Source: Phytohabitans sp036906915
GTDB taxonomy: Bacteria; Actinomycetota; Actinomycetes; Mycobacteriales; Micromonosporaceae
Assembly: GCF_036906915.1 (NCBI RefSeq)
Contig: NZ_JBAKHX010000010.1
Span: 62,001 to 126,000 of the forward strand
Direction: 5' to 3'
Length of the DNA: 64,000 nt
Part shown: positions 8,915-16,317 of the stretch, piece by piece
Position numbering within the stretch: the first letter of the stretch is position 1
Layout of the letters: every line of letters starts with the position of its first letter
Notes under the pieces: model-generated
Told to the model about the DNA's origin: nothing
What the model saw: only the letters and a program-made list of their open reading frames with translations
Databases searched by the model: none
Made by a program: the position numbers and the translations under genes

Positions 8915-9675
8915 TGGGTGCTGGTCACGCGCATCCGCTGCACCTGGCCCACGACAGCCTGGTGCACCGGCTGCCGCCACAGGTGAAGATCGTCGCCGTC
9001 CTGCTGTACACGATCATCGTGGTGATGACACCGCGCGACGAATTTGTCGCGTTCGCCGGCTATGCCTTGCTCATCGTGGTCGTGACCGCGCTCGCCCGCG
9101 TGCCGGCGGGCTGGCTCGCGAAGCGAGCCACCATCGAGCTGCCGTTCGTACTGCTGGCGGTCGCGCTGCCGTTCGCCGGGCACGGCGAGCGGGTCACCTG
9201 GCTGGGCATGTCGCTGTCGATCGACGGCCTGTACGGGGCGTGGAACATCTTCGCCAAGGGCACCCTCGGGGTGCTGGCCTCGCTGCTGCTGGCCGCGACC
9301 ACCACCGCCCGCGACCTACTCCTGGGTCTGGACCGGCTGCGCTGCCCGCGCGTGTTCACCCAGATCGCGACGTTCATGCTGAGGTACATGGACATCCTCG
9401 CCGAAGACGCCCGGCGCATGCGCATCGCCCGGCTCTCCCGCGGTTACGACCCGCGGTTCCTGTGGCAGGTCAAGGCGTTCGCGGTCAGCGTCGGCGCGCT
9501 GTTCCTGCGAGCCTTCGAACGCGGCGAGCGGGTCTACCTGGCGATGCTGTCGCGCGGCTACTCCGGCCGGCTGCCGGCGCCGGAGGGCGGCGGCGCCACG
9601 ACCGCCCAGTGGGTGGCCTCCGCCGCGCTGCCGGCCGCGGCGGCGTGCATCGGCGTGGCGGCGATACTGCGATGA
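8914..9675 (+). CDS. cbiQ: ECF importer transmembrane coupling protein CbiQ
   Basis: This is the T-component of the metal ECF importer, 253 residues with about five hydrophobic segments. It links the substrate-binding CbiM to the ATPase. Two cytoplasmic coupling motifs of the family are seen: ARLSRGYD (about residues 170-177) and AMLSRGYSGRL (about residues 210-220), each carrying the Ala-Arg-Gly type signature that docks into the ATPase. The start ATG overlaps the cbiN stop as TGATG, and the stop overlaps cbiO in ATGA. The protein begins with several histidines (GHAHPLHLAHD), which is common in CbiQ of metal transporters. Confidence 0.9.
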   Translation: MGAGHAHPLHLAHDSLVHRLPPQVKIVAVLLYTIIVVMTPRDEFVAFAGYALLIVVVTALARVPAGWLAKRATIELPFVLLAVALPFAGHGERVTWLGMSLSIDGLYGAWNIFAKGTLGVLASLLLAATTTARDLLLGLDRLRCPRVFTQIATFMLRYMDILAEDARRMRIARLSRGYDPRFLWQVKAFAVSVGALFLRAFERGERVYLAMLSRGYSGRLPAPEGGGATTAQWVASAALPAAAACIGVAAILR

Positions 9676-10436
9676 CCCTGTCCCTCGACCTGCGCGGCGT
9701 GCACTACAGCTACCCCGACGGCTCCGCCGCGCTGCACGGCGTCGACCTGCGGGTCGCGGCCGGCGAGCGGGTGGCCCTGCTCGGCCCCAACGGCGCGGGC
9801 AAGACCACCCTCGTGCTGCACCTCAACGGCATCCTGCACGGCGGCGCCGGCGAGGTGGCGGTCGGCGGGCTGGCCGTCGACCCCGCTGACCGCGCCCGGC
9901 TGATGGAGATCCGCCGCCGGGTCGGCATCGTCTTCCAAGACCCCGACGACCAGCTGTTCATGCCGACCGTCGCCGAAGACGTCGCCTTCGGCCCGGCCAA
10001 CCTCGGCATGCGCGGCGACGAGCTGCAACAGCGCGTCGACGAGGCGCTGGCCGCGGTGAAGATGTCCGAGCACCGCGGCCAGACACCGCACCACCTGTCG
10101 TTCGGGCAGCGGCGGCGGGTCGCGGTCGCCACCGTACTGGCGATGCGGCCGGAGATCCTCGTCCTCGACGAGCCGTCCTCCAACCTCGACCCCGCCGCCC
10201 GGCGCGAGCTGTCCGAGATCCTGCGCGACCTGCCGGTCACCCTGCTAATGGTCACTCACGATCTGCCCTACGCCTTGGAGCTGTGCACACGCGCGGTCAT
10301 CCTGGACGCCGGACGGATCGTCGCCGACGGCGACACCGTCGACCTACTCGCCGACACCGACCTGCTGCGCCGGCACCGGCTGGAGCTGCCGTTCGGCTTC
10401 GACCCGCGCCTCGCGGCCGCGCAGCTCGGCATCTGA
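9672..10436 (+). CDS. cbiO: ECF importer ATPase CbiO
   Basis: This is the ATP-binding subunit that powers the preceding CbiMNQ components, 254 residues. The Walker A GPNGAGKTT begins near residue 38, the Q-loop is in IVFQDPDDQLF, the signature is LSFGQRRRVA, and Walker B with the catalytic Glu is ILVLDEPSS, followed by the switch His in VTHDLPYA. The FQDPDDQLF variant of the Q-loop is typical of ECF ATPases. Only one ATPase gene is present, so it probably works as a homodimer, as in dedicated group I ECF systems. It converges on the next gene with 25 bases between them. Confidence 0.93.
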   Translation: MTLSLDLRGVHYSYPDGSAALHGVDLRVAAGERVALLGPNGAGKTTLVLHLNGILHGGAGEVAVGGLAVDPADRARLMEIRRRVGIVFQDPDDQLFMPTVAEDVAFGPANLGMRGDELQQRVDEALAAVKMSEHRGQTPHHLSFGQRRRVAVATVLAMRPEILVLDEPSSNLDPAARRELSEILRDLPVTLLMVTHDLPYALELCTRAVILDAGRIVADGDTVDLLADTDLLRRHRLELPFGFDPRLAAAQLGI

Positions 10437-10461
10437 CCCCTTCGGAGTCACGCGTTCGGTG

Positions 10462-10953
10462 TCAAAGCTGACCGGCGACGTCGACGTTGGAGAGCATCTG
10501 GGCCTGGGCCGACTCGACCCGCTGCCAGGTGCCGTCCGCATCGAGGTACTCGAAGTTCGCGGTGCCGCTCTGCCAGTCGGCCTCCAGCACCATCCGCAGC
10601 CGCAGATTCGGCATCAGGACCGGCCCGACCCCGCCGTTGGACGGCCACCACAGCACCGGGTACCCGGTCAGAGTGATCAGGATGTGGCTGGTGTTTGGCA
10701 TCACCGTCAGGTATGTGTAGTCGCCGTCCAGCCGGCTGCTCTGATGCATCGGGGGCGAGGTGGGCTGGGCCAGCTGACCGATCCCGCTGACGGCACCGCT
10801 CGGCGCGTCGAAGGTGAGGTGCACCGTCAGCAGCGGTGCCCCGATCAGCCTGGAGCCGATCTCCCAGCTGCCGATGAACAGGCCCGACCGGGCCTCGGTC
10901 TTCGGGGTGGCGGACGGCGCCTTGCCCTTCGCCCTGGTCGCCGATGTGCTCAT
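10462..10953 (-). CDS. Conserved protein resembling the DUF1842 family
   Basis: This is a 163-residue soluble protein with no signal peptide or membrane helix. A Ser/Ala/Lys-rich tail of about 22 residues precedes a compact domain starting GLFIGSWEIGSRLIGAPLL. The pattern of an alternating-strand domain with a segment YLTVMPNTSHILITLTGYP recalls DUF1842 proteins; that match is from memory and is tentative. No catalytic motif is evident and the function is unknown. The start is supported by GGAG eleven bases upstream of the ATG. It stands alone: the importer operon converges from one side and a non-coding stretch lies behind it. Confidence 0.65.
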   Translation of the reverse strand: MSTSATRAKGKAPSATPKTEARSGLFIGSWEIGSRLIGAPLLTVHLTFDAPSGAVSGIGQLAQPTSPPMHQSSRLDGDYTYLTVMPNTSHILITLTGYPVLWWPSNGGVGPVLMPNLRLRMVLEADWQSGTANFEYLDADGTWQRVESAQAQMLSNVDVAGQL

Positions 10954-11205
10954 GGTGATACTCCGTTCTGAGGTGGGTCCGGTGCACGGCCACGCGTTCC
11001 GCGGCGAGGGCCGGAACCGGCGTCGTCCATCAGTTTGGGAGACCAGCTCCGGGCGCCACGAGAGAACAGGAGTTCCGCTCCGACATCCGCCGCAGCGTGG
11101 TACGGCGGCCGCGGCTACGGTCCGGACATGAACCGCAGCGGTCCCAGGACATCGAGGTGCGCGCGAGAGTCCATAGTGGGCATCGCCGCGATTCTGCGAG
11201 CCGCT
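10954..11205. other. Non-coding stretch behind the DUF1842-like gene
   Basis: Together with the hairpin below, about 300 bases lie between the DUF1842-like gene and the TetR gene, both on the minus strand. The part next to 10953 must hold the promoter of the DUF1842-like gene. I see no convincing open frame, RNA gene or repeat in it. Confidence 0.4.
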
Positions 11206-11237
11206 GTCGGCACCGGCTGGGACGAGACGGTGCCGGC
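11206..11237 (-). terminator. Hairpin downstream of the TetR gene
   Basis: GTCGGCACCG (11206-11215) pairs with CGGTGCCGGC (11228-11237) around a 12-base loop, with one G-T pair. It lies 16 bases past the end of the minus-strand TetR gene. No T-run follows, so this would be an actinomycete-style terminator without a U-tract. Confidence 0.4.
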
Positions 11238-11253
11238 TCTGTGTGGGCGCCGG

Positions 11254-11877
11254 TCAGCGGTAGGCGGCGAGGAAGACGCGCACCGCCTCGTCCGCGAACC
11301 GGTCCAGCTCGGCTTGGGTGAAGGACTCACCCGAGCCGCAGAACATCACCCGGTTGACCGGGATGGAGGTGATCAGCCATGTGAAGTGGTTGGCCGCGAG
11401 AATCGGGTCGTCGAGGACCAGGAGCTTGCGGTCGGCGAGGGCGGAAAAGGCCGCCGCCAGTAGGGCGTGGACGTGCTCCGGGCCGCGTTCGTAGTAGGAG
11501 CGCCCGAGTTCGGGAAAGCGGTCGGCCTCGGCGATGACCAGGCGGCGCAACTGCAGCAGGCGCGGCTGGGTCAGGTTGGCCACGAACTGCCGGGCGAGGG
11601 CGATGAGATCCCGCTCCAGATCCTCGGTGACGGCGAGGGAGCCGGTCACGTCGCGGAACAGGTCGTCGATGCGATCCAGGCCACGATGGATGATCTCGGT
11701 GAACAGCGATCGCTTGTCGGTGAAGTTCTTGTACACCGTCTGCTTGGACACCGCTGCCACGGCCGCGACCTCGTCCATGCTGGTGCCCTTGTAGCCCTTT
11801 TCCAGGAACACCGCGGTGGCCGCGTCCAGGATCGCCTGCCGGGCCCGGGCCGAACGCCCTTGCGTACTCGTCTCCAT
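11254..11877 (-). CDS. TetR/AcrR-family transcription regulator
   Basis: This is a 207-residue one-component repressor. Residues 9-56 form the TetR helix-turn-helix domain, with AILDAATAVFLEKGYKGTSM and the recognition segment AVSKQTVYKNFTDKRSLF. The rest is the helical ligand and dimer domain, with a C-terminal region typical of AcrR proteins (VMFCGSGESFTQAELDRF). It is transcribed away from a DHFR-fold protein. The intervening 108 bases hold a striking nested palindrome, so it very probably represses both itself and the neighbour. The ligand is unknown. Confidence 0.9.
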   Translation of the reverse strand: METSTQGRSARARQAILDAATAVFLEKGYKGTSMDEVAAVAAVSKQTVYKNFTDKRSLFTEIIHRGLDRIDDLFRDVTGSLAVTEDLERDLIALARQFVANLTQPRLLQLRRLVIAEADRFPELGRSYYERGPEHVHALLAAAFSALADRKLLVLDDPILAANHFTWLITSIPVNRVMFCGSGESFTQAELDRFADEAVRVFLAAYR

Positions 11878-11907
11878 GTCTCTCCTCTTTGCGTATTTCC
11901 GCAGAGT

Positions 11908-11949
11908 ACTAGACGGACTAGTACCCGTCTGGGTACTGTACCGTCTAGT
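11908..11949. promoter_or_regulatory. Concentric double palindrome, probable TetR operator
   Basis: The outer arms ACTAGACGG (11908-11916) and CCGTCTAGT (11941-11949) are perfect inverted repeats. Inside them, AGTACCC (11920-11926) and GGGTACT (11931-11937) form a second perfect pair with a 4-base centre. Both dyads share the same axis, and each gap between outer and inner arm is 3 bases. The 42-base element lies between the divergent TetR gene and the DHFR-fold gene. A pair of TetR dimers bound to overlapping sites is the simplest reading. Confidence 0.7.
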
Positions 11950-11985
11950 TCCGATATGGAGCTTGGCTCAACGGGAGGAAAGACA

Positions 11986-12519
11986 ATGCGAAAGATCGTG
12001 GCTGGGTTCTTCATCTCGCTCGACGGCGTCGTGGAGGCCCCCGAGACGTGGCACTTTCCGTACTTCAACGACGAGATGGGCGGCGCCGTCCAGGCCATGA
12101 TGGGCGAGGCCATGCTGCTGGGCCGCCGGACCTACGAGGGGTTCGCGGAGTACTGGCCGAACTCGACCGACGACTTCGCGGAACACATGAACAGCACCCC
12201 GAAGTACGTCGTGTCCCAGACGCTGACCTCGGCCGACTGGCAGAACTCCACACTCATCAGTGGCGACGTCGTCAAGGAACTGACCCGCCTGAAGGAGGAG
12301 CCCGGCGGCACGATCAGCACCACCGGCAGCGGCACGCTCGTCGTCTCGCTGCTGCGCGAAGGACTCATCGACGAGCTGCACCTGCTGCTACACCCGATCG
12401 TGGTCGGCTCCGGCAAGCGGCTCTTCGACGACGGCGAGCAGGTGCCGCTGCGCCTGATCGACTCGAAAACCTTCAGCACCGGCGTCCTGCACCTGATCTA
12501 CGAGCGCGCCGACTCCTGA
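11986..12519 (+). CDS. Dihydrofolate reductase-fold protein (RibD C-terminal domain family)
   Basis: This is a 177-residue single-domain protein of the RibD_C / YwjB-like family, which has a dihydrofolate reductase fold and generally binds NADPH. Typical features are the N-terminal MRKIVAGFFISLDGVVEAPETW, MLLGRRTYEGFAEYWP, the GSGTLVVSLLREGLIDELHL segment and LHPIVVGSGKRLFDD near the C-terminus. The family is common in actinomycetes, often beside TetR or MarR regulators; the substrate is not established. GGGAGGAAAG precedes the ATG. The shared palindrome upstream suggests control by the divergent TetR protein. Confidence 0.88.
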   Translation: MRKIVAGFFISLDGVVEAPETWHFPYFNDEMGGAVQAMMGEAMLLGRRTYEGFAEYWPNSTDDFAEHMNSTPKYVVSQTLTSADWQNSTLISGDVVKELTRLKEEPGGTISTTGSGTLVVSLLREGLIDELHLLLHPIVVGSGKRLFDDGEQVPLRLIDSKTFSTGVLHLIYERADS

Positions 12520-12662
12520 CCTGCCGGCGCGAGGACGACGACGTGATGCGGTCCATCGACCAAGACGACTTCGATGGCGGTGACGGCGACGAGCCCGGCA
12601 CCGCCGGCGGGGCGGGCCGGTCGACGGTTTGACGGCACAGTCCAAACGGGTACCCCGATCGC

Positions 12663-12932
12663 ATGGCGGAACCGCATGTCACGCTCAACCAGCCCGACCT
12701 CGACCCCGTGCCGGAGAAGCTGCGCGAGCCGTTGGAGGAGCAGCTCAGCTCGGCCCTGCAACGGGCCACCGAGGTCGTGTCCGCCGACTATCACGGCGAG
12801 GGAATCGACGAGGTGGCCGCCCGACTGATCGGCGAGACCCACGCCGGCCTGCACCCGGACATCGCCACGGCGTTCCAGCCGGACACGGCGCGGATCCATC
12901 AGGTCGCCGCGGCCATCGTGCACGGTCACTGA
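12663..12932 (+). CDS. Small hypothetical protein, 89 residues
   Basis: This is an acidic, helix-forming soluble protein with no signal peptide or membrane segment. I do not recognise the family. Coding looks real: it has a strong high-GC third-position pattern, an ATG start and a sensible composition (LNQPDLDPVPEKLREPLEEQ, then VVSADYHGEGIDEVAARLI). The last 40 residues carry several histidines. There is no clear ribosome-binding site, so the start could be wrong. It converges on a truncated oxidoreductase. Confidence 0.55.
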   Translation: MAEPHVTLNQPDLDPVPEKLREPLEEQLSSALQRATEVVSADYHGEGIDEVAARLIGETHAGLHPDIATAFQPDTARIHQVAAAIVHGH

Positions 12933-13008
12933 CCGGCACTCCGGCCGATTTCCGCGTATCGCGCTGGAGCGCCTCCAGCCACCGCCCGCCTTACGCCGCC
13001 TCCTTATC

Positions 13009-13608
13009 TCAGGCGGCGGTAGGGCCGAACTGCTCGATGAAGCGGGCGGTGAACATGTCCGCACCCTTGTACTCGGAGACCGTCGCCGCCGGGACGGCGA
13101 TCGGCCCCTCGGGCGTGGGGAACTGTCCGACGCCGCCGCGCGGTCCGAGTGGCAGCAGCACCATGGGGGTCGACGACGGTTCGTAGGTGGCCGTCGGCCG
13201 CTCCCCGCGCAGCTGGGCCGTGATGTTCCGCACCACGACCTCGGCGTGCTGCATGGCATGCGCGGCCATCTTGGTCTCCGCGATGTCCGTGATGTCGCCG
13301 AGGGCGTACACATGCTCGTGCCCGTGAACGGTGAGCGTCTCGGTGACGCGGACCTGTCCCTGCGCGGTGCGGGTCGTGAGCCGGCCATCGGCGAGGTAGT
13401 CGCTGTTGGCCCTCACGCCGTGCGCGCGGAACCAGATGTCGGCGGTGATCTCGGCGCCGTCCGTGGTGGTGACCGTGAAGGTCGCGGTCCGGCCGGCCTC
13501 GGTCGCCGGAGCTGCCGTCAGTCCCGTACCGAGCCGCAGCTGGATGTCGCGTTCGCCGAGTTGGCGGTGCAGGTCGTCGCGCACCTCCGGCAGGAACCCG
13601 GGCAGCAT
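13009..13608 (-). pseudogene. C-terminal fragment of an FAD/NAD(P)-dependent oxidoreductase
   Basis: About 200 residues from LPGFLPEVRDDLHRQLGE onward match the C-terminal half of AIF/Ndh-type pyridine nucleotide-disulfide oxidoreductases. The second FAD motif HEHVYALGDITDI is intact and the C-terminal domain runs to the natural end. The N-terminal FAD domain with its GxGxxG and the NAD-binding domain core are absent. Upstream of about 13608 the minus strand no longer resembles the family, and the same DNA encodes a different gene fragment on the plus strand. The frame stays open to 13746, so a short chimeric product is possible, but the enzyme cannot be functional. Confidence 0.75.
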
Positions 13609-13618
13609 CACGCGCCTC

Positions 13619-13786
13619 GCCCACCCCGAGGCGGGCATGCTTCGGCTCGCGTACGAGATACTCGACCTCGCCGCCGACGACGACCAGCGCCTGATCGTCC
13701 ACCTGCCCGCCGACCCGGCGACCTCGGCCGCGCTCGACCGCCTCACCAGCCACCCGCACCGCCCCCTCCACCTGGTTGCCAGCTAA
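13619..13786 (+). pseudogene. C-terminal remnant of an XRE regulator of the MmyB type
   Basis: The frame encoding HPEAGMLRLAYEILDLA then DDDQRLIVHLPADP up to a TAA at 13786 matches the conserved end of MmyB-like helix-turn-helix regulators, which typically finish HPEVGELxLxYExLxL...QxLxVYxAxPG. The DNA-binding domain and ligand-binding pocket are missing. The remnant abuts the oxidoreductase fragment head to head, so one deletion probably removed the 5' halves of two divergent genes. Family assignment rests on about 50 residues. Confidence 0.6.
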
Positions 13787-13931
13787 CGCCCCTCCCCTGG
13801 ATCGGCGGCAAGCGACGCGTGAAGCGGGCTCCTGCGATCGGGGCAGCACCGCCACGTGCGCGGTCCGAGGATCGAGTGGTCGCTACCCAGCGCCTGCCCG
13901 ACGACCAGTCCGGTGTCGGCGGGCGTCGGCC

Positions 13932-13954
13932 GCTCGGGGACGCGATCCCCGAGC
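13932..13954. terminator. Hairpin in the non-coding stretch after the MmyB remnant
   Basis: GCTCGGGGA (13932-13940) pairs perfectly with TCCCCGAGC (13946-13954) around a 5-base loop. The 260 bases from 13787 to 14046 contain no convincing gene. This hairpin could be the old terminator of the plus-strand regulator. Confidence 0.35.
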
Positions 13955-13995
13955 AGGACTCTGGACCATGCGGAAAACTCCGCACGCGGTGGCGC

Positions 13996-14033
13996 AGCGA
14001 GGCCCGGGGATTGGACATGTCCCGGGCCTCGCT
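13996..14033 (-). terminator. Strong terminator hairpin for the PspC gene
   Basis: AGCGAGGCCCGGG (13996-14008) and CCCGGGCCTCGCT (14021-14033) form a perfect 13-base stem with a 12-base loop. It begins 14 bases past the end of the minus-strand PspC gene. It is symmetrical enough to work from both sides, with TTTA on the plus-strand exit. Confidence 0.6.
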
Positions 14034-14046
14034 TTACACGTCTGGG

Positions 14047-14316
14047 TCAGATGGCGGGCGCTGGCGGGATGGGCGAGGTCGGGGGCGCGACGGGCGCGGT
14101 CGACTCGGCCTCGGACGGCATGAGGATCCAGAGGATCGGGTAGAGCAGGATCTGACTGCCGGGGATCGTCATCAGGATCAACACGAACAGCAGGCGGGCC
14201 GGCCACGGGTCGATGCCGAAGCGCTGCCCCAGCCCGGCGCAGACGCCGCCGAGGACGCGCCCCCGCCGCGGCCGGACGAGTCCTTGGGTCCGGAACGAGT
14301 CGTGCACGGTCTCCAT
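14047..14316 (-). CDS. PspC-domain small membrane protein
   Basis: This is an 89-residue protein whose core, LVRPRRGRVLGGVCAGLGQRFGIDPWPARLLFVL, is the PspC domain, an amphipathic segment followed by one or two membrane helices (about residues 40-66). PspC proteins sense or protect the cytoplasmic membrane under envelope stress; in actinomycetes many occur as small stand-alone proteins like this. The C-terminal tail is Pro/Ala-rich. GGAAAG lies 4-9 bases upstream of the ATG, and a strong hairpin follows the gene. No PspA gene is nearby. Confidence 0.88.
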   Translation of the reverse strand: METVHDSFRTQGLVRPRRGRVLGGVCAGLGQRFGIDPWPARLLFVLILMTIPGSQILLYPILWILMPSEAESTAPVAPPTSPIPPAPAI

Positions 14317-14444
14317 GATCTTTCCGTTGCTAGCGGTCGCTGTGACCCTTCTAGCGTCGCCCCGCCAGCCGGCGCCGGCATCGGGGACGCGCCCTGGCCC
14401 ATCCCCGATCTCCGGCGATCCAATCTCCTACGGGACCAGCGCGC

Positions 14445-15206
14445 TCAGCCAAGCCGAGGGCCAGCCGCCGCACCGGCTGAGCCGAGTGCCGCCGCGAGGA
14501 GCTCGACGGCGCCGGCAAGGCCAGCGCGGGGGGCGTCCTGCCAGCGCGGGGTGACAGGTTCGAGGCGGGTCGACATCGGGTACCGCTGGCACAGGTCAGG
14601 GATCAGCTTCATGGTCGCCTCGGCGCGCTCGCGCCACTCGGCCATACCCTGCTGGTTCATCCGCTGGTACGCGGCGGCGGTGCCGGCGGTCGCGCGGACC
14701 GTGGCGTACAGCATCGTGACGGTCGACGGGCGGGCGCTGGGCGGGACGGCCCACGCGTCGAGGATGCGCAGAAGCCGTTCGAGCCAGTCCTGCTCGTTCG
14801 GTCCTTGGCTGGCCTGCGACCACGGCCGGTCCGTCAGCCACGGATGGGCCAGGTAGACATCGAACAGCGCCTCTGCCCAGGCGTGGAGCGCGTCGGCGAG
14901 GCTCGCCCCCGGGTCGTCCCAGGAGGGCATGGCCGAGGCGTGGTCCTGCATCAGGGCGAGCAGGTTCTCCTTGGTCCCGACGTACGGGTAGATGACCATG
15001 CTGCTCTTGTCGAACCTCGCCGCGATCGCCCGGGTGGACACCGCCGCAAGCCCCTCGGCATCCGCGATAGCGATGCCGGTCTGAAGGATCTCGTCGAGGT
15101 CGAGCTGCTGCCGTGGGCCGCGGCGCGGGGTGGGCACGGTGGTGCCGCGGTGCCGCCAGAGTCGTCGGACGTGCGCGTTCACGTCCCGGTTCGGTTCAAC
15201 CGCCAT
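14445..15206 (-). CDS. TetR-family transcription regulator
   Basis: This is a 253-residue regulator with an N-terminal extension of about 35 residues rich in Arg and Pro. The helix-turn-helix then runs about residues 36-80: LDEILQTGIAIADAEGLAAV, recognition part STRAIAARFDKSSMVIYPYVGTKENL. The C-terminal domain has the long helices of the TetR_C group (DALHAWAEALFDVYLAHPWL). It is divergent from an alpha/beta hydrolase; two direct repeats in the short gap are likely operators. The start at 15206 lies very close to the first repeat, so a leaderless or very short-leader transcript is possible, and an internal start just before the DNA-binding domain cannot be excluded. Confidence 0.85.
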   Translation of the reverse strand: MAVEPNRDVNAHVRRLWRHRGTTVPTPRRGPRQQLDLDEILQTGIAIADAEGLAAVSTRAIAARFDKSSMVIYPYVGTKENLLALMQDHASAMPSWDDPGASLADALHAWAEALFDVYLAHPWLTDRPWSQASQGPNEQDWLERLLRILDAWAVPPSARPSTVTMLYATVRATAGTAAAYQRMNQQGMAEWRERAEATMKLIPDLCQRYPMSTRLEPVTPRWQDAPRAGLAGAVELLAAALGSAGAAAGPRLG

Positions 15207-15210
15207 AGTC

Positions 15211-15251
15211 CTTGCAGTGTATAGTGTTTTTACTTCTTGCAGTGCATAGAG
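15211..15251. promoter_or_regulatory. Tandem 16-base direct repeats between TetR and hydrolase genes
   Basis: CTTGCAGTGTATAGTG (15211-15226) and CTTGCAGTGCATAGAG (15236-15251) match at 14 of 16 positions and are spaced 25 bases apart. They fill the 63-base divergent gap and overlap possible -10 elements (TATAGT at 15220-15225, TAGAGT at 15247-15252). The best reading is two operator sites for the adjacent TetR protein. Confidence 0.55.
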
Positions 15252-15269
15252 TTAATGGAGGAACCAGAC

Positions 15270-16091
15270 ATGACCACGGCACCCCTGCCCGTGACGACAC
15301 TGGGCGACGGACCAGCGGTCCTGCTGCCTGTCAGCACGACCGTGATCGACGGCGAGGCCGCCGAGCAGATGCGCGCCTGGGGCGCCGACCCCGGCCTCGG
15401 CCACACCCTCGCGACCGGCCTCGCCGGCGCCGGATTCCGGGTGATCGCCGCCCACTACGAGGGCCACCTCAACCAGCACCCAAGGCCCCGCACCCTCAAC
15501 GCCGACACGGTCGCGGCCGACCTGCTCGCCGTCGCCGACGCGGCCGGCGTCGACCGGTTCGCCTACTACGGGTACTCCTGGCTCGCTCTCGCCGGCCTCC
15601 AGCTCGCGATCCGTACGGACCGGCTCACCGCGTTGGCCATGGGTGGTTTCCCGCCCTTGGGCGGCCCTTATGGGCCGATGCTGGCCGTCACCAACACCGC
15701 GCACCGCATGGCCCTTGCCAACCTGGACAAGCAGCCCGAGCCCGCCACCGAGATGGTGCCGGGCGACTGGGACTCGGTCGAGTTCACCCAGACTCCCGAC
15801 CAGACCCAGCAGTACGTGACCCTCTACGAATCACTCCAGGGCTTCGACGAGCGCGCCGCGCTGGAGCGGCTCAGCATCCCGCGGCTGGCCTTCGCCGGCG
15901 CCAACGACAACATCACCTACGGCCCGAAGTGGGACAACGCCTACGTGCCCATCGCCGACGGGTTGCGGGAAAACCGCGACGAGCTGGTCGAGCGAGGCTG
16001 GACCGTCGAGCTCATCCCGGACGCCGACCACATGAGCGCGATGCAGGCGAAAAACGTGCTCCCTCTCCTGATCCGCTGGCTGAAGGTCTGA
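15270..16091 (+). CDS. Alpha/beta hydrolase
   Basis: This is a 273-residue cytoplasmic alpha/beta hydrolase. GGAGG at 15257-15261 sets the ATG. The nucleophile elbow reads AYYGYSWLALAG; the usual final Gly of GxSxG is Leu here, an unusual but tolerated change in some enzymes. The acid is probably the Asp in AGANDNITYG and the base the His in DADHMSAM near the C-terminus. The substrate is unknown. The gene follows a TetR regulator, separated only by tandem repeats, so it is likely induced by the regulator's ligand, possibly the enzyme's substrate. Confidence 0.85.
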   Translation: MTTAPLPVTTLGDGPAVLLPVSTTVIDGEAAEQMRAWGADPGLGHTLATGLAGAGFRVIAAHYEGHLNQHPRPRTLNADTVAADLLAVADAAGVDRFAYYGYSWLALAGLQLAIRTDRLTALAMGGFPPLGGPYGPMLAVTNTAHRMALANLDKQPEPATEMVPGDWDSVEFTQTPDQTQQYVTLYESLQGFDERAALERLSIPRLAFAGANDNITYGPKWDNAYVPIADGLRENRDELVERGWTVELIPDADHMSAMQAKNVLPLLIRWLKV

Positions 16092-16263
16092 CCGGCGGCC
16101 GGGACATCCGGACTGACCGACGCCGCGTCGCCCATCGGGACATTCATTGATGGCGATTCGGACCGTGTCCGCTGGCCGGAGATCACGCGCCCCTCTCGAA
16201 AGGGTGTCGCTTCCCACCACATTGGATGACCACAGTGGACTATTTCACATCGGTAGATTCAAC

Positions 16264-16284
16264 AAGCCAGTAATCAACTGGCTT
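16264..16284. repeat. Perfect inverted repeat before the secreted hydrolase gene
   Basis: AAGCCAGT (16264-16271) and ACTGGCTT (16277-16284) are separated by 5 bases in an unusually AT-rich stretch. It lies 34 bases before the next ATG. It could be an operator, a transcript-leader hairpin, or a late terminator of the upstream hydrolase. Confidence 0.4.
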
Positions 16285-16317
16285 TACTTCCATGATATAG
16301 AGACCACGGGTGGCCAC

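Noticed and set aside
13246..14856. A 536-codon plus-strand frame crossing several genes
   Set aside because: It spans the oxidoreductase fragment, terminators and the PspC gene and shows no family resemblance.
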